64,000 nucleotides of DNA. It comes from Streptomyces sp. NBC_01788 (GTDB lineage: Bacteria > Actinomycetota > Actinomycetes > Streptomycetales > Streptomycetaceae). A program made the position numbers and the translations under genes. The notes below the pieces were generated by a model that was given only the letters and a program-made list of their open reading frames with translations, did no database searches and was not told the DNA's origin. Below, piece by piece: positions 18,020-26,495 of the stretch. Location of the stretch: positions 248,001 to 312,000 of the forward strand of contig NZ_CP109090.1 of assembly GCF_035917575.1 (NCBI RefSeq), in the 5' to 3' direction. The stretch's first letter is position 1. Each line of letters begins with the position of its first letter.

Positions 18020-20395
18020 GTGAGCACCACCGATCTTGACCCCCGCACCCCCGTCCTCGTCGGCGTGGGCCAGTCCTCCGAACGCATCGACCAGCCCGGC
18101 TACCTCGGCCTGTCCGCCGTCGAACTGGCCGCGGCCGCCGCCCGCGAGGCGCTCTCCGACACCGGTACCGACGTCGACGCCGTCGCTGCGGCCGTGGACA
18201 CCGTCGCCGGGGTGCGCCAGTTCGAGATCTCCACCCCGGGCGCGCCGGCCCCGCTCGGCAGGTCGGACAACTATCCGCGGTCGGTGGCCGGCCGTATCGG
18301 CGCCCACCCTCGGCGGGCCGTGCTCGAGGTCGGCGGCGGGCAGTCTCCCCAGCACCTGGTGAACGAATTCGCCGCCACCATCGCCGGTGGCGGAGCCGAG
18401 GTGGTGCTGCTGTTCGGTTCGGAGGCCATCTCCACCACTCGTCACCTGGCCGGCGCCGACGAAAGGCCCGACTTCGCCGAGCACACCGACGGCCGCCTGG
18501 AGGACCGCGGCTACGGGCTCAAGGGTCTGGTCTCCCGGTACGCGGCCGAGCACGGACTGGTCGGCGCCCCGGAGATGTACGGCCTGTTCGAGAACGCGCG
18601 GCGCGCCCGGCTCGGCCTGTCCCGCGAGGCGTACGCCCGCTCGATGGGTGAGATGTTCGCGCCGTTCACCAGCGTCGCCGCCGAGAATCCGTACGCGGCC
18701 GCACCCGTGGAGCGGGATGCGGCCGAGCTGGTCACACCGACGGACACCAACCGGCCGATCGCCGCCCCCTACCCGCGGTACGTCGTCGCCCGCGACCAGG
18801 TCAACCAGGGCGCCGCGGTCCTGCTCATGTCCCTGGGCGCCGCGCGGCGGCTGGGTGTGCCGCAGGACAAGTGGGTGTTCCTGCACGGGCACGCCGACCT
18901 GCGCGAGCGCAACCTGCTGGAGCGTGCCGACCTCAGCAGCGCACCAGCGTCGGTGATGGCCGCGCGCCACGCGTTGGAGGTGGCGGGCATCGACGTGGAC
19001 GAGGTGGCGACGTTCGACTTCTACAGCTGCTTCCCCATCGCCGTGTCGAACACCGCCGTCGACGGTCTCGGTCTGTCGGCGGACGATCCGCGCGGCCTGA
19101 CGCTCACCGGCGGCCTGCCCTTCCTCGGGGGCGCCGGCAACAACTACTCGATGCATGCCATCGCCGAGACCGTCCAGCACGCCCGCGCCAAGCCCGGCAC
19201 GTTCGGCTTCGTCGGCGCCAACGGCGGCATGCTCAGCAAGTATTCGGTGGGCGTGTACTCCACGACGCCGGCCCCGTGGCAGGCCGACGGCAGCGCCGCT
19301 CTGCAGGCGCAGATCGACTCCTGGCCCGCTCCCCCGCAGAGCCACAAGGCCCACGGCTGGGCCACGATCGAGACCTGCACCGTCAAGCACGACCGGACGG
19401 GCCGCCGCACCGGGATCGTCGTCGGTCGGCTCGAGGCCGACGGGAGCCGATTCCTCGCGACGACCACCGAGGGCGACGACGACATCCTGGCTCTCCTCGC
19501 CGACGGCGAACCGGTCGGGCGGCGCGCCTTCGCGAAGTGGACACCCCGCGGCAACCGCGTGACCACCAGCGAGGCCCGCATGGCGGAACTGCACCCGGTC
19601 CGGGTGCCCGGCTTCCGCGACGACTACGAGAACATCCTCGTCCGCCGCGACGGACACGTCCTCGAGGTCACCATCAACCGGCCCGAGCAGCGCAACTCGC
19701 TGACACCGCCGGCCAACGACGAACTCGACGAGGTCTTCGACGCCTTCTTCTCCGACGCCGATCTGTGGGTGGCCATTCTCACCGGCGCGGGCGACAAGGC
19801 GTTCTCCGCGGGCAACGACCTGCTGTGGTCGGCCGGCGGCAAGCCGATGTGGGTCCCTGACAACGGTTTCGCCGGCCTGACCAGCCGCCGTTCCCTGCCC
19901 AAGCCGGTGATCGCCGCGGTCAACGGCTTCGCCATGGGAGGCGGCTGCGAGATCGCGCTGGCCTGCCACCTGGTCGTCGCCGACCAGAGCGCGCAGTTCG
20001 CCCTCAGCGAGGTCAAGGTCGGTCTCATCGCCGGTGCCGGCGGCCTGATCCGGCTGCCCCGTGCGGTCCCGCAGAAGCTCGCCAACGAGATGATCCTCAC
20101 CGGCCGCCGGCTCAGCGCCGACGAGGCCCTGCATCACGGCCTCGTCAACCGTGTCGTCCCCGCCGGAACCGCCCTCGACGGCGCACGCGCCCTGGCCGCG
20201 GACATTCTCGCCGCATCGCCCACCTCGGTCCGTATCTCCCTGCAGGTCATGGAAGAGACCCAGGGCATCTCCGACACCGTCGACGCTGTCAGCCACCCGA
20301 CCGACGCCGTCGACGACCTCATGCTCAGCGAGGACATGATCGAAGGCCTCACCGCTTTCGCCCAGAAGCGTCCCGCGCAGTGGAAGAACCGCTGA
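18020..20395 (+). CDS. Thiolase-like protein fused to enoyl-CoA hydratase/isomerase
   Basis: 791 residues from GTG 18020 (GGAG six bases upstream); an ATG four codons earlier is also in frame. Residues ~1-500 are a thiolase-superfamily protein of the acetyl-CoA acetyltransferase-like type (PRTPVLVGVGQSSERI ... VATFDFYSCFPIAVSNTAVD ... LTGGLPFLGGAGNNYSMHA), ending in a small beta domain. The place of the usual nucleophilic Cys reads EVGGGQSPQ, so thiolysis is doubtful. Residues ~530-791 are a crotonase domain (VTINRPEQRNSL, GDKAFSAGNDLLWS, GFAMGGGCEIALACHLVVAD). These activities are normally separate proteins. It probably acts with the upstream CoA transferase in degrading an acyl-CoA. Confidence 0.85.
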   Translation: MSTTDLDPRTPVLVGVGQSSERIDQPGYLGLSAVELAAAAAREALSDTGTDVDAVAAAVDTVAGVRQFEISTPGAPAPLGRSDNYPRSVAGRIGAHPRRAVLEVGGGQSPQHLVNEFAATIAGGGAEVVLLFGSEAISTTRHLAGADERPDFAEHTDGRLEDRGYGLKGLVSRYAAEHGLVGAPEMYGLFENARRARLGLSREAYARSMGEMFAPFTSVAAENPYAAAPVERDAAELVTPTDTNRPIAAPYPRYVVARDQVNQGAAVLLMSLGAARRLGVPQDKWVFLHGHADLRERNLLERADLSSAPASVMAARHALEVAGIDVDEVATFDFYSCFPIAVSNTAVDGLGLSADDPRGLTLTGGLPFLGGAGNNYSMHAIAETVQHARAKPGTFGFVGANGGMLSKYSVGVYSTTPAPWQADGSAALQAQIDSWPAPPQSHKAHGWATIETCTVKHDRTGRRTGIVVGRLEADGSRFLATTTEGDDDILALLADGEPVGRRAFAKWTPRGNRVTTSEARMAELHPVRVPGFRDDYENILVRRDGHVLEVTINRPEQRNSLTPPANDELDEVFDAFFSDADLWVAILTGAGDKAFSAGNDLLWSAGGKPMWVPDNGFAGLTSRRSLPKPVIAAVNGFAMGGGCEIALACHLVVADQSAQFALSEVKVGLIAGAGGLIRLPRAVPQKLANEMILTGRRLSADEALHHGLVNRVVPAGTALDGARALAADILAASPTSVRISLQVMEETQGISDTVDAVSHPTDAVDDLMLSEDMIEGLTAFAQKRPAQWKNR

Positions 20396-20430
20396 CCCAC
20401 GCGCCTCGTCAAGCCGACATGGCAGGCCTG

Positions 20431-20444
20431 AGGGCAGCTGCCCT
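20431..20444 (+). terminator. Possible terminator palindrome after the fusion gene
   Basis: AGGGCAGCTGCCCT is a perfect palindrome about 35 bp beyond the stop codon, with a short T-run (ATTTTTG) about 10 bp later. It would form a five-pair stem with a four-base loop, so it is weak. Confidence 0.35.
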
Positions 20445-20568
20445 GACCTGGCGATTTTTGAAAACGGCCGGGGCCGCTCCTCGCCTCGCTTGGTTGGTTC
20501 TTGAAGTGAACAGGGAGGGCGTGGGGAACGAGGAGCAGGTCTTGATCACCTGTGGGTAGGCTCCGGCC

Positions 20569-21048
20569 ATGACTGGAGACTGGCGGGTGGACCGGATCGG
20601 GGCCGCACTGCGGGGTGAGAATCCGACTGTGCTGCGGCGGCTCGAGTCAGGCTTCGCGGTGATCGGTGACGTTCAGTTCCTGCCCGGGTACTCAGTTCTC
20701 CTCGCCGATCAGTCGGGTGTTCAACGGCTGTCTGACCTGCCGAGGTCCAAGCGGCTGGGATTTCTGTCCGACATGGACCGACTCGGGGAAGCGGTTGAGC
20801 GGGCCTGCCGACGGCTGGACCCCGCTTTCCGCCGGGTCAACCTGGAGATCCTTGGCAACACGGACCCGTTCTTGCACGCCCATGTCTGGCCGCGGTTCGA
20901 CTGGGAGTCGGCCGAGCTGGTGAGCAAGCCGGTGTGGCTGTATCCGCGTGAGCGGTGGAGTGAGGGGCAGTTCAGGCTGGGCCCGCGGCACGATGTGCTG
21001 CGGGAAGCGATCGGCCGCGAGCTGGACTGGTTGCGTTCGATGGCCTGA
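20569..21048 (+). CDS. HIT-superfamily-like protein
   Basis: 159 residues. LEILGNTDPFLHAHVWPRFD (residues ~95-115) aligns with the end of the HIT fold, where the active-site His triad (H.H.H) appears reduced to HAHVWPR. The upstream PGYSVLLADQSGVQRLSDLP matches the HIT 'P.h.hhL...H...l.dl' segment. HIT proteins are nucleotide hydrolases or transferases. The altered triad makes catalysis uncertain. It is a stand-alone gene upstream of the direct-repeat/lipoprotein unit. Confidence 0.7.
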   Translation: MTGDWRVDRIGAALRGENPTVLRRLESGFAVIGDVQFLPGYSVLLADQSGVQRLSDLPRSKRLGFLSDMDRLGEAVERACRRLDPAFRRVNLEILGNTDPFLHAHVWPRFDWESAELVSKPVWLYPRERWSEGQFRLGPRHDVLREAIGRELDWLRSMA

Positions 21049-21060
21049 GAACCGTATCTC

Positions 21061-21146
21061 AACCGTTTATGGAACATGCGGGTCGAACAGGTTTCCCTCC
21101 CGAGGTGATCTTCCGGCGGCACGCGCATGAAGGCAGGGCCTCTCGG
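21061..21146 (+). repeat. 86-bp direct repeat, copy A
   Basis: This segment, AACCGTT(T)ATGGAACATGCG through TCTCGG, recurs at 22098-22182 with about nine differences. The core GTGATCTTCCGGCGGCACGC and the following GCATGAAGGCAGGGCCTCTC are identical in both copies. The two copies bracket the lipoprotein gene in the same orientation. Confidence 0.8.
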
Positions 21147-21238
21147 CAGCTCGAGGACGCGGAAGGCCCGCCTGGGGCTGCTCGGCAGGCAGAGGACACC
21201 GCGGCCCGACCGGATCCGGGCACGGCTCGGGGACCTAC

Positions 21239-21940
21239 TCAGCCGCCGATGCCGCTCAGGTCCAACAGCTCGTCATCGTACGGCGGATCCACTTTCAGGG
21301 GCTCCTCGAAGGCGCTGAAGGTGGTTGTGGTGTGGAAGTCGCTGCCCTTGTACTCGACCTTGAGCAGGTAGGGCTTGCCCTCTGTGGCGACGTGGAACGT
21401 GTAGGTGCCGCTCTTGTCCTTCACGTCGGTCACTACCAGCGCGATGGCCGGGCGGCCGTCGACCTCGGTCGGTTCGCTCTTCTTCGCCTTGCCGAACGCG
21501 TCGAACGACCAGGTGCAGTCGGAAAGCCCGTCACCAGGCACCGACTCACTGGACGACGTCTTGATCCAGCGGTCCTGCTCCGCCGCACTCTGCGTTTTCT
21601 GCCCCGACCGCTGATCGAGGTAGGCGCGGTTCGGCCGGACGTAGTCCGTCTCTCCGATCCGGATCTGTTCGAGCGCGGCGCCTGATTCCCAGGACGACTT
21701 GAATGTGCAGGTGCTCTTGAGGTCGGTCGTCAAAAGGGTGGTGGAATGTTCCCCGTCGGTGACGGTGGTTTCCCCGTCGATGGTCACCGACGTGAGCGAC
21801 TTCATGGTCTTGTACGCGTCGTCGAGCAACTGCTGGGCGGAGCGCTCGTCCGTTGCGGCGCCGCCCGAACAGCCGGTCACTGTGGCTCCGAGCGTCAGGC
21901 AGGCTGCCGTGGCCGTGACAACGGTCGAGATCTTTCCCAC
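21239..21940 (-). CDS. Secreted lipoprotein (LppX/LprAFG-like)
   Basis: 233 residues from the GTG at 21940 (GGGGG upstream). The 53 extra in-frame codons upstream do not look coding. The signal peptide ends in the lipobox VTGC. The mature part (DDAYKTMKSLTSVTIDGETT ... STCTFKS ... SGTYTFHVATEGKPYLLKVE) follows the pattern of the LppX/LprAFG fold, a half-barrel for lipid carriage known from mycobacteria. Two Cys (STCTF, SDCTW) may form a disulfide. It is bracketed by 86-bp direct repeats, which suggests it is or was a mobile or duplicable unit. Confidence 0.8.
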   Translation of the reverse strand: MGKISTVVTATAACLTLGATVTGCSGGAATDERSAQQLLDDAYKTMKSLTSVTIDGETTVTDGEHSTTLLTTDLKSTCTFKSSWESGAALEQIRIGETDYVRPNRAYLDQRSGQKTQSAAEQDRWIKTSSSESVPGDGLSDCTWSFDAFGKAKKSEPTEVDGRPAIALVVTDVKDKSGTYTFHVATEGKPYLLKVEYKGSDFHTTTTFSAFEEPLKVDPPYDDELLDLSGIGG

Positions 21941-22097
21941 AGGGCCCCCAAGGTCATGGACATGATCCAATACAGGCGGAGAGCCTACTTGATCACCGTC
22001 TCTCCGATCGATCAGTTTCGTCGTGAATGCTGAGCGATCCGGCTGCTTCCCTCGGCCCGCCCGACAGGGTCGCCGGTTTGAGATGCCGCCGTCCCCC

Positions 22098-22182
22098 AAC
22101 CGTTCATGGAACGTGCGGGTCGAAAAGGTTTCCCGCCGGGGTGATCTTCCGGCGGCACGCGCATGAAGGCAGGGCCTCTCGG
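22098..22182 (+). repeat. 86-bp direct repeat, copy B
   Basis: This is the second copy of the repeat at 21061-21146 (AACCGTTCATGGAACGTGCG ... CTCTCGG). It lies just upstream of the lipoprotein gene on that gene's 5' side. The repeats are 951 bp apart. Neither copy shows a strong internal hairpin or a convincing ORF. Confidence 0.8.
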
Positions 22183-22360
22183 TGGCGCGGGGATGCGAAT
22201 CGAACCGAGCAATGCCGTGAGGTCCTGGTGTCGTTGTTGTATGCGTCCGAGCCCGGCCAGTTCAACTCGGCTGCACCATCGCGTGATTGCCTCGCGCACG
22301 CGTCCGGCAATGCGGCCGATCATCCCGATCGGGTGCGCCGGTATCCGACGGACATGACGT

Positions 22361-22622
22361 CGCGAGGGTGAACTGCCCCGGCGTCGGCTCGGCCAGCCAG
22401 CCGCGCGACCAGGCCGCCCCTTCACGCCACACCGGAACCTGCGACTTCGGCTTCGCCGCATCCCGGGGCGCCGACCGCACATCCGCATCCGGCGGATCCG
22501 AAACGGCCTCTGCCTCGGCGGTGCCGTTGCCCTCCGGAGCCAGCACCGTATCGACCCGTCTGCGGGCGATCACCCACTCCTGCCATTCCAACTCGGCCGC
22601 GGCCAACTCGGTCTGCGATTGC
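22361..22622 (-). pseudogene. Remnant of a small coiled-coil/winged-helix protein that accompanies transposases
   Basis: The minus-strand reading TELAAAELEWQEWVIARRRV then DTVLAPEGN ... QVPVWREGA runs directly into RGWLAEPTPGQFTLA. From memory, streptomycete proteins of ~150 residues linked to IS elements have a coiled coil ending 'W...R.TV..VL', then 'VPVWR.G', a winged-helix segment, and 'L..RGWL.E..PG.FTL'. Here the winged-helix segment is deleted. The assignment is from pattern memory. Confidence 0.4.
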
Positions 22623-23032
22623 GGCCATCCGGTGCTCGGCTTCGATGGTGAAGCCGAGCGTGTCGTACTCCTGGCTGAACCACCCGTTGCGTGACCGCTG
22701 TTGCGTGCCCTGGCTGATCTTCCTGCCGCAGTGGGTGTGAGGGGTTGCAGCCAGGCGCGCAACGCCCTCCTACACGGGGAAGTAGAACGAGCAGGTCTGG
22801 CGAACCGCTGGCCACGGGGCGGACCAGGTCGGCAGAGGCGCGGCCGAGTTCGCAGGCCCGGATGATGCCCGGACAGGCGAGCCGGACCTGCAGCAGCCGC
22901 TCGTCCTGGCTCTCGGTGAGCGTCTCGCGGGGCCGCGTGATCCTTGCGGTATGTCATGCTGCCGCGCGGCCGCATGATCGTCGAACGGAACGGGGAGGTC
23001 GTAAACCAGACGGCTGGATTTATCCTCTCACC
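22623..23032. other. About 410 bp without a supported gene
   Basis: A minus-strand stretch (RPRETLTESQDERLLQVRLA then CPGIIRACELG, ~22.81-22.94 kb) vaguely resembles the inter-domain part of ISL3 transposases. It is too short to call. No start site or other gene is visible before the TetR gene. Confidence 0.35.
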
Positions 23033-23605
23033 ATGGCTTACGACTCCTCCGCAACGCGTGCGCGCCTACTCGAAGCCGCACACGGCGAGTTCGTCACTCA
23101 TGGGCTCGCCGGTGCCCGTGTCGAACGGATCGCCAAGGCAGCTCCGGCCAACAAGCAGGCAATCTACGCCTACTTCGGCTCCAAGGACGACCTCTTCGAC
23201 GCGGTGCTCGACGCACGCCTGAAGATCCTGGCCGATGTGGCGCCATTCACCCCGGGCGACCTGCCGGCGTATGCGGGCGCGCTCTTCGACGCCTTCATCG
23301 CGGACCCCGACCTGATCCGGCTCACACAGTGGAAGACGCTTGAACGTCCCGAAGCCTCCCCCGGGGAACTGGAGGCCCACCTTTCCAAGGCCCAGGCCAT
23401 CGCCGACGCCTACGGCGCGGACCTCGAAGCCGCGATGGACGCTTTGATGATCGCACTGTCCGCAGCACAGGCATGGCTGGCAACGCCTCCCGCCATTCGC
23501 AATCCGCGGCAGGCAGACGAGACCACCAGACGGCGGCGACACCGCGCTGCCGTCGTCGCCGCGACCGCCGCCATGGCCGAGCAACTTCCGGCCGCCACAG
23601 ACTGA
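23033..23605 (+). CDS. TetR-family regulator
   Basis: 190 residues from ATG 23033. The helix-turn-helix is TRARLLEAAHGEFVTHGLAG, ARVERIAKAAPANKQAIYAY, FGSKDDLFDAVL (residues 7-58). The C-terminal part resembles the TetR_C domains that bind small hydrophobic ligands. It is co-directional with the SnoaL-like and SDR genes downstream. An operator-like inverted repeat over the next promoter suggests it represses them. Confidence 0.9.
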   Translation: MAYDSSATRARLLEAAHGEFVTHGLAGARVERIAKAAPANKQAIYAYFGSKDDLFDAVLDARLKILADVAPFTPGDLPAYAGALFDAFIADPDLIRLTQWKTLERPEASPGELEAHLSKAQAIADAYGADLEAAMDALMIALSAAQAWLATPPAIRNPRQADETTRRRRHRAAVVAATAAMAEQLPAATD

Positions 23606-23714
23606 GACACCTGCCCGGGAACCACTGCCGCAAGAGCCGCGCACCGCCTCGTACGGCCACGGACGCGGCACCGCCGACCTGAGAGGCAGCACACGACCGC
23701 CCCAAAGCAACCAT

Positions 23715-23759
23715 CCGGTTGTTTTAATGAGAGAGGCGCGCTACATTGCAAACAACTGG
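23715..23759 (+). promoter_or_regulatory. Promoter overlapped by an inverted repeat, upstream of the SnoaL-like gene
   Basis: CCGGTTGTTT (23715-23724) and AAACAACTGG (23750-23759) are inverted copies with one mismatch. The -35-like TTGTTT (23719-23724) and the -10-like TACATT (23742-23747) are 17 bp apart, and the repeat arms cover or flank both. A second hyphenated palindrome, CAACC-ATCC-GGTTG (23708-23721), overlaps the left arm. The layout is that of a TetR-repressed promoter. Confidence 0.6.
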
Positions 23760-23791
23760 TTGGATTCAAATCGGAGCCAAGGAGATACACC

Positions 23792-24193
23792 GTGGAGCCC
23801 AAGACCGTCGTCAGGAACTTCTGGACGGACTACGAGAAGGGCGACCTGGAGAGCACCTGGGACCAGTACATCGCCGCAGACCTGACCATCCACCCCTCGT
23901 CCGGGTTCGAGTTCACCCGCCAGAGCTGGCTCGAGGCGGAACAGGCCCTTTTCGCGGCCTTCACCGACGTCCACGTCGAGGTCCTTGACCAGGTCGCCGA
24001 GGGCGACAAGGTCGCCACTCGGTGGGCGCTCACCGCCCGCCAGACCGGCGAGTTCTTCGGGGTGCCTTCCGCAGGACGCAGCGGCAGGCTCACCGGCACC
24101 ACCGTCGACGTCGTCCGGGACGGCAAGATCGCCGAGCACTGGGGCGAGGTCGGCGTCCCGCACTTCCTGCATCAGCTCGGCGGTGCGGCATGA
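23792..24193 (+). CDS. SnoaL-like (NTF2-fold) ester cyclase/dehydratase family protein
   Basis: 133 residues from GTG 23792 with AAGGAG seven bases upstream. The sequence follows the SnoaL pattern: helix FWTDYEKGDLESTWDQYIAA, strand LTIHPSSGFEF, then AFTDVHVEVLDQVAEGDKVA, TRWALTARQTGEF, and VVRDGKIAEHWGEV. NTF2-fold proteins of this class act on small hydrophobic molecules. It is probably transcribed from the promoter just upstream and co-regulated with the SDR gene 330 bp downstream. Confidence 0.85.
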   Translation: MEPKTVVRNFWTDYEKGDLESTWDQYIAADLTIHPSSGFEFTRQSWLEAEQALFAAFTDVHVEVLDQVAEGDKVATRWALTARQTGEFFGVPSAGRSGRLTGTTVDVVRDGKIAEHWGEVGVPHFLHQLGGAA

Positions 24194-24523
24194 CGGCCAG
24201 GCGATTCCCGGGAGCCCTCGGCACCCTGGTTGACGATGCCGATCACAGCCGACTCCCACGGCCGACCACCGAGGTCGCCTGACCCATCGGCAACAGCTTC
24301 GCCGAGACCGCCGCGGAACTTTCGGCCCCCGGCGCAACCCCGCACACCTTCGCAGAACCCGCAACCCCCGGCGCAGCTCAGGGCAACGACACCTTGCCCC
24401 CACACCATGGGCGTCCGCACCGGCCACCACCGTTGCACCCCGCCGGCTGGAAGGCCGCCTTCCGCGCATTCACCCCGCACGTCCTGCGGGACTCTCAACG
24501 GACCAGCATCAGGAGCCCTTCTC
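24194..24523. other. About 330 bp without a gene
   Basis: The segment is Pro/Arg-rich in every frame, with no coding signature. Only the AGGAG ribosome site of the following gene (24511-24515) was identified. Confidence 0.5.
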
Positions 24524-25486
24524 GTGTCTGAAACCACCCTCATCCCCTACGGAGCCACGTCCACAGCCCTGGAGGTCCTCGCGGGCGTCGACCTGAGTGG
24601 CCGGCGCGCGGTCGTCACTGGCGGTTCGTCGGGCATCGGCCTGGAAACCGCCCTGGCCCTGGCCGGTACGGGCGCCGAGGTCACCCTCGCCGTGCGGGAC
24701 ACCAAGGCCGGCGCGCACGCCGCCGATCGCATTCGCCAGGACACCGGCAGCGGCAACGTGTACGTCGCCCACCTCGACCTGGACGACTTGAACAGTGTCC
24801 ACGCGTTCGCCGGCGACTGGAACGGCCCGCTGCACATCCTGGTCAACAACGCCGGCATCATGGCCCTGCCCGAACTGACGCGCACCACGCAGGGATGGGA
24901 GAAGCAGTACGCGGTAAACGTACTGGGCCACGCGCTGCTCACGCTCAGCCTCCACGACGCGCTGCGCGCGGCCGGTGGTGCCCGCGTCGTCACCGTCGCT
25001 TCCTCCGCGCACCTGATGGCACCGGTCGACTTCGAAGACATCCACTTCACCCGTCGTCCCTACCAGCCGTGGACGGCTTACGGCCAGTCGAAGTCGGCAG
25101 CGATCCTGTTCACTGTGGCCCTGGCCGGCAAGTGGGCGACCGACGGCATCACCGCCAACGCCCTGCACCCCGGCGGCATCATGACCAACCTCCAGCGCCA
25201 TCTCAGCGCCGACCAGTTGCGCTTCGTCGGCGCCACCGACGAGCAGGGCAACAAGCTGCAGGTACCCCCGGGCTGGAAAACTCCCCAGCAGGGAGCCGCC
25301 ACCTCAGCACTCCTGGCGGCCTCCCCGCTCACCGAGGGCCTCACAGGCCGCTACTTCGAGGACTGCCAGGAAGCCGAACCGCAGCCCGCCCCGGCCCCCG
25401 GCAAGACCGGAGTGGCCGCCTGGGCCATCGACCAGAACGCCGCCGAACACCTGTGGAAGAACATCACCTCCGAACTCGGCCTCTGA
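24524..25486 (+). CDS. Short-chain dehydrogenase/reductase
   Basis: 320 residues from GTG 24524 (AGGAG upstream). The NAD(P)-binding motif is TGGSSGIG (residues ~33-40). Other SDR landmarks are HLDLDDLNSV, VNNAGIM, the catalytic Ser in VTVASSAH and the Tyr-Lys pair in YGQSKSA. The length and the C-terminal GRYFEDCQEAEP segment are typical of the retinol dehydrogenase-like/WWOX-type branch. The substrate is unknown. Its position after the TetR and SnoaL-like genes suggests a small inducible detoxification or modification unit. Confidence 0.9.
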   Translation: MSETTLIPYGATSTALEVLAGVDLSGRRAVVTGGSSGIGLETALALAGTGAEVTLAVRDTKAGAHAADRIRQDTGSGNVYVAHLDLDDLNSVHAFAGDWNGPLHILVNNAGIMALPELTRTTQGWEKQYAVNVLGHALLTLSLHDALRAAGGARVVTVASSAHLMAPVDFEDIHFTRRPYQPWTAYGQSKSAAILFTVALAGKWATDGITANALHPGGIMTNLQRHLSADQLRFVGATDEQGNKLQVPPGWKTPQQGAATSALLAASPLTEGLTGRYFEDCQEAEPQPAPAPGKTGVAAWAIDQNAAEHLWKNITSELGL

Positions 25487-25777
25487 CGGGCTGACCCGCG
25501 ATCGAGGTTGGGTCGTGCCGGCGTGGCAGTTCGGCTCGCGGGTGATTCGGCAGACCGCCGCGCGGACGTGTACCAACTCGATGCTCGGCCGGCGGCGGCA
25601 GGCCCGTAAGGCGGTGCGGTCGGAGACCAGGCCGGCGATGACTCAGTGGATCTCAACGTAGTTCTCGCAACGGCCGGTGTGTCGCAGCAGTGGTCGCCCC
25701 TGTCGACGTCCTCCGGCCTCCTGGGCGGGGCCGAGATCCGCGGCCATCGATACGTCACGACCTGCTCAACAAGGAGG

Positions 25778-26320
25778 TCAGACCCGGTCAAGGGGCTGAT
25801 GCGGCTCGTCCGGTAGCCCCACTGTGATCGTGTCGCCGGGACGCACCACGCCGCCCGCCCGGACGACGCTCATGATCCCGGCCTTACGCACGATGTTCCC
25901 GGCCTCGTCGCGGCCGACGACCTGCTTCAGCAAGCCGTCCTGGAATTTGTCGATCTGCAGGCAGGGATTACGCAGGCCGGTGACCTCCACGATCGCCTCG
26001 TCGCCGATGCGCAGCAGTGTCCCGACGGGCAGGCCGAGCAAGTCGATGCCGCTCGTGGTGATGTTCTCGCCGAGTTCGCCGGGCGCCACCTTGAATCCCT
26101 CTTCGCCGACTTCGGTGAAGAGCTCCTCGTGAATGAGGTGGACTTGGCGCAGGTTCGGCTGGGTGGGATCCTGCGCGACACGCGAGCGGTGTTTGACCGT
26201 GACGCCGGCGTGCACGTCCCCCTCCACCCCGAGCCCGGCAAGCAACATGATGCTGGCCCGGTTGGGCTTGGTGAACGAGTACTCGCTGTTGCTGCTGACC
26301 GCTGTGACCGTCCCGCTCAT
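25778..26320 (-). CDS. MOSC-domain sulfurase-like protein
   Basis: 180 residues. The MOSC pattern is complete: GVEGDVHAGVTVKHRSRV, NLRQVHLIHEELF, LGENITTSGIDL, LPVGTLLRIGDEAIVEVTGL, then the conserved Cys in RNPCLQID. MOSC domains move sulfur to or from molybdenum-cofactor-type substrates. Single-domain forms like this one are poorly characterised. It is a stand-alone gene. Confidence 0.9.
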   Translation of the reverse strand: MSGTVTAVSSNSEYSFTKPNRASIMLLAGLGVEGDVHAGVTVKHRSRVAQDPTQPNLRQVHLIHEELFTEVGEEGFKVAPGELGENITTSGIDLLGLPVGTLLRIGDEAIVEVTGLRNPCLQIDKFQDGLLKQVVGRDEAGNIVRKAGIMSVVRAGGVVRPGDTITVGLPDEPHQPLDRV

Positions 26321-26495
26321 CCCACGGACCCCCTGTTCGGTAGCGATGATTCACCACGAGCCTAGCCCGCGGCCCTCAGCGCACAGGATTTCTGCGATCA
26401 ATCGCGGGGCAGGCCGTAAGTCCTCCGGCCCAGCCCACACAATCGCTCCCCGTCCCGCCACACCTGCATGAGCATTCGCCCCCATGGCGCGACTG

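Noticed and set aside
17735..20296. Long minus-strand frame opposite the thiolase-like/hydratase fusion
   Set aside because: Shadow of the real gene; it contains no family pattern and its start has no ribosome site.
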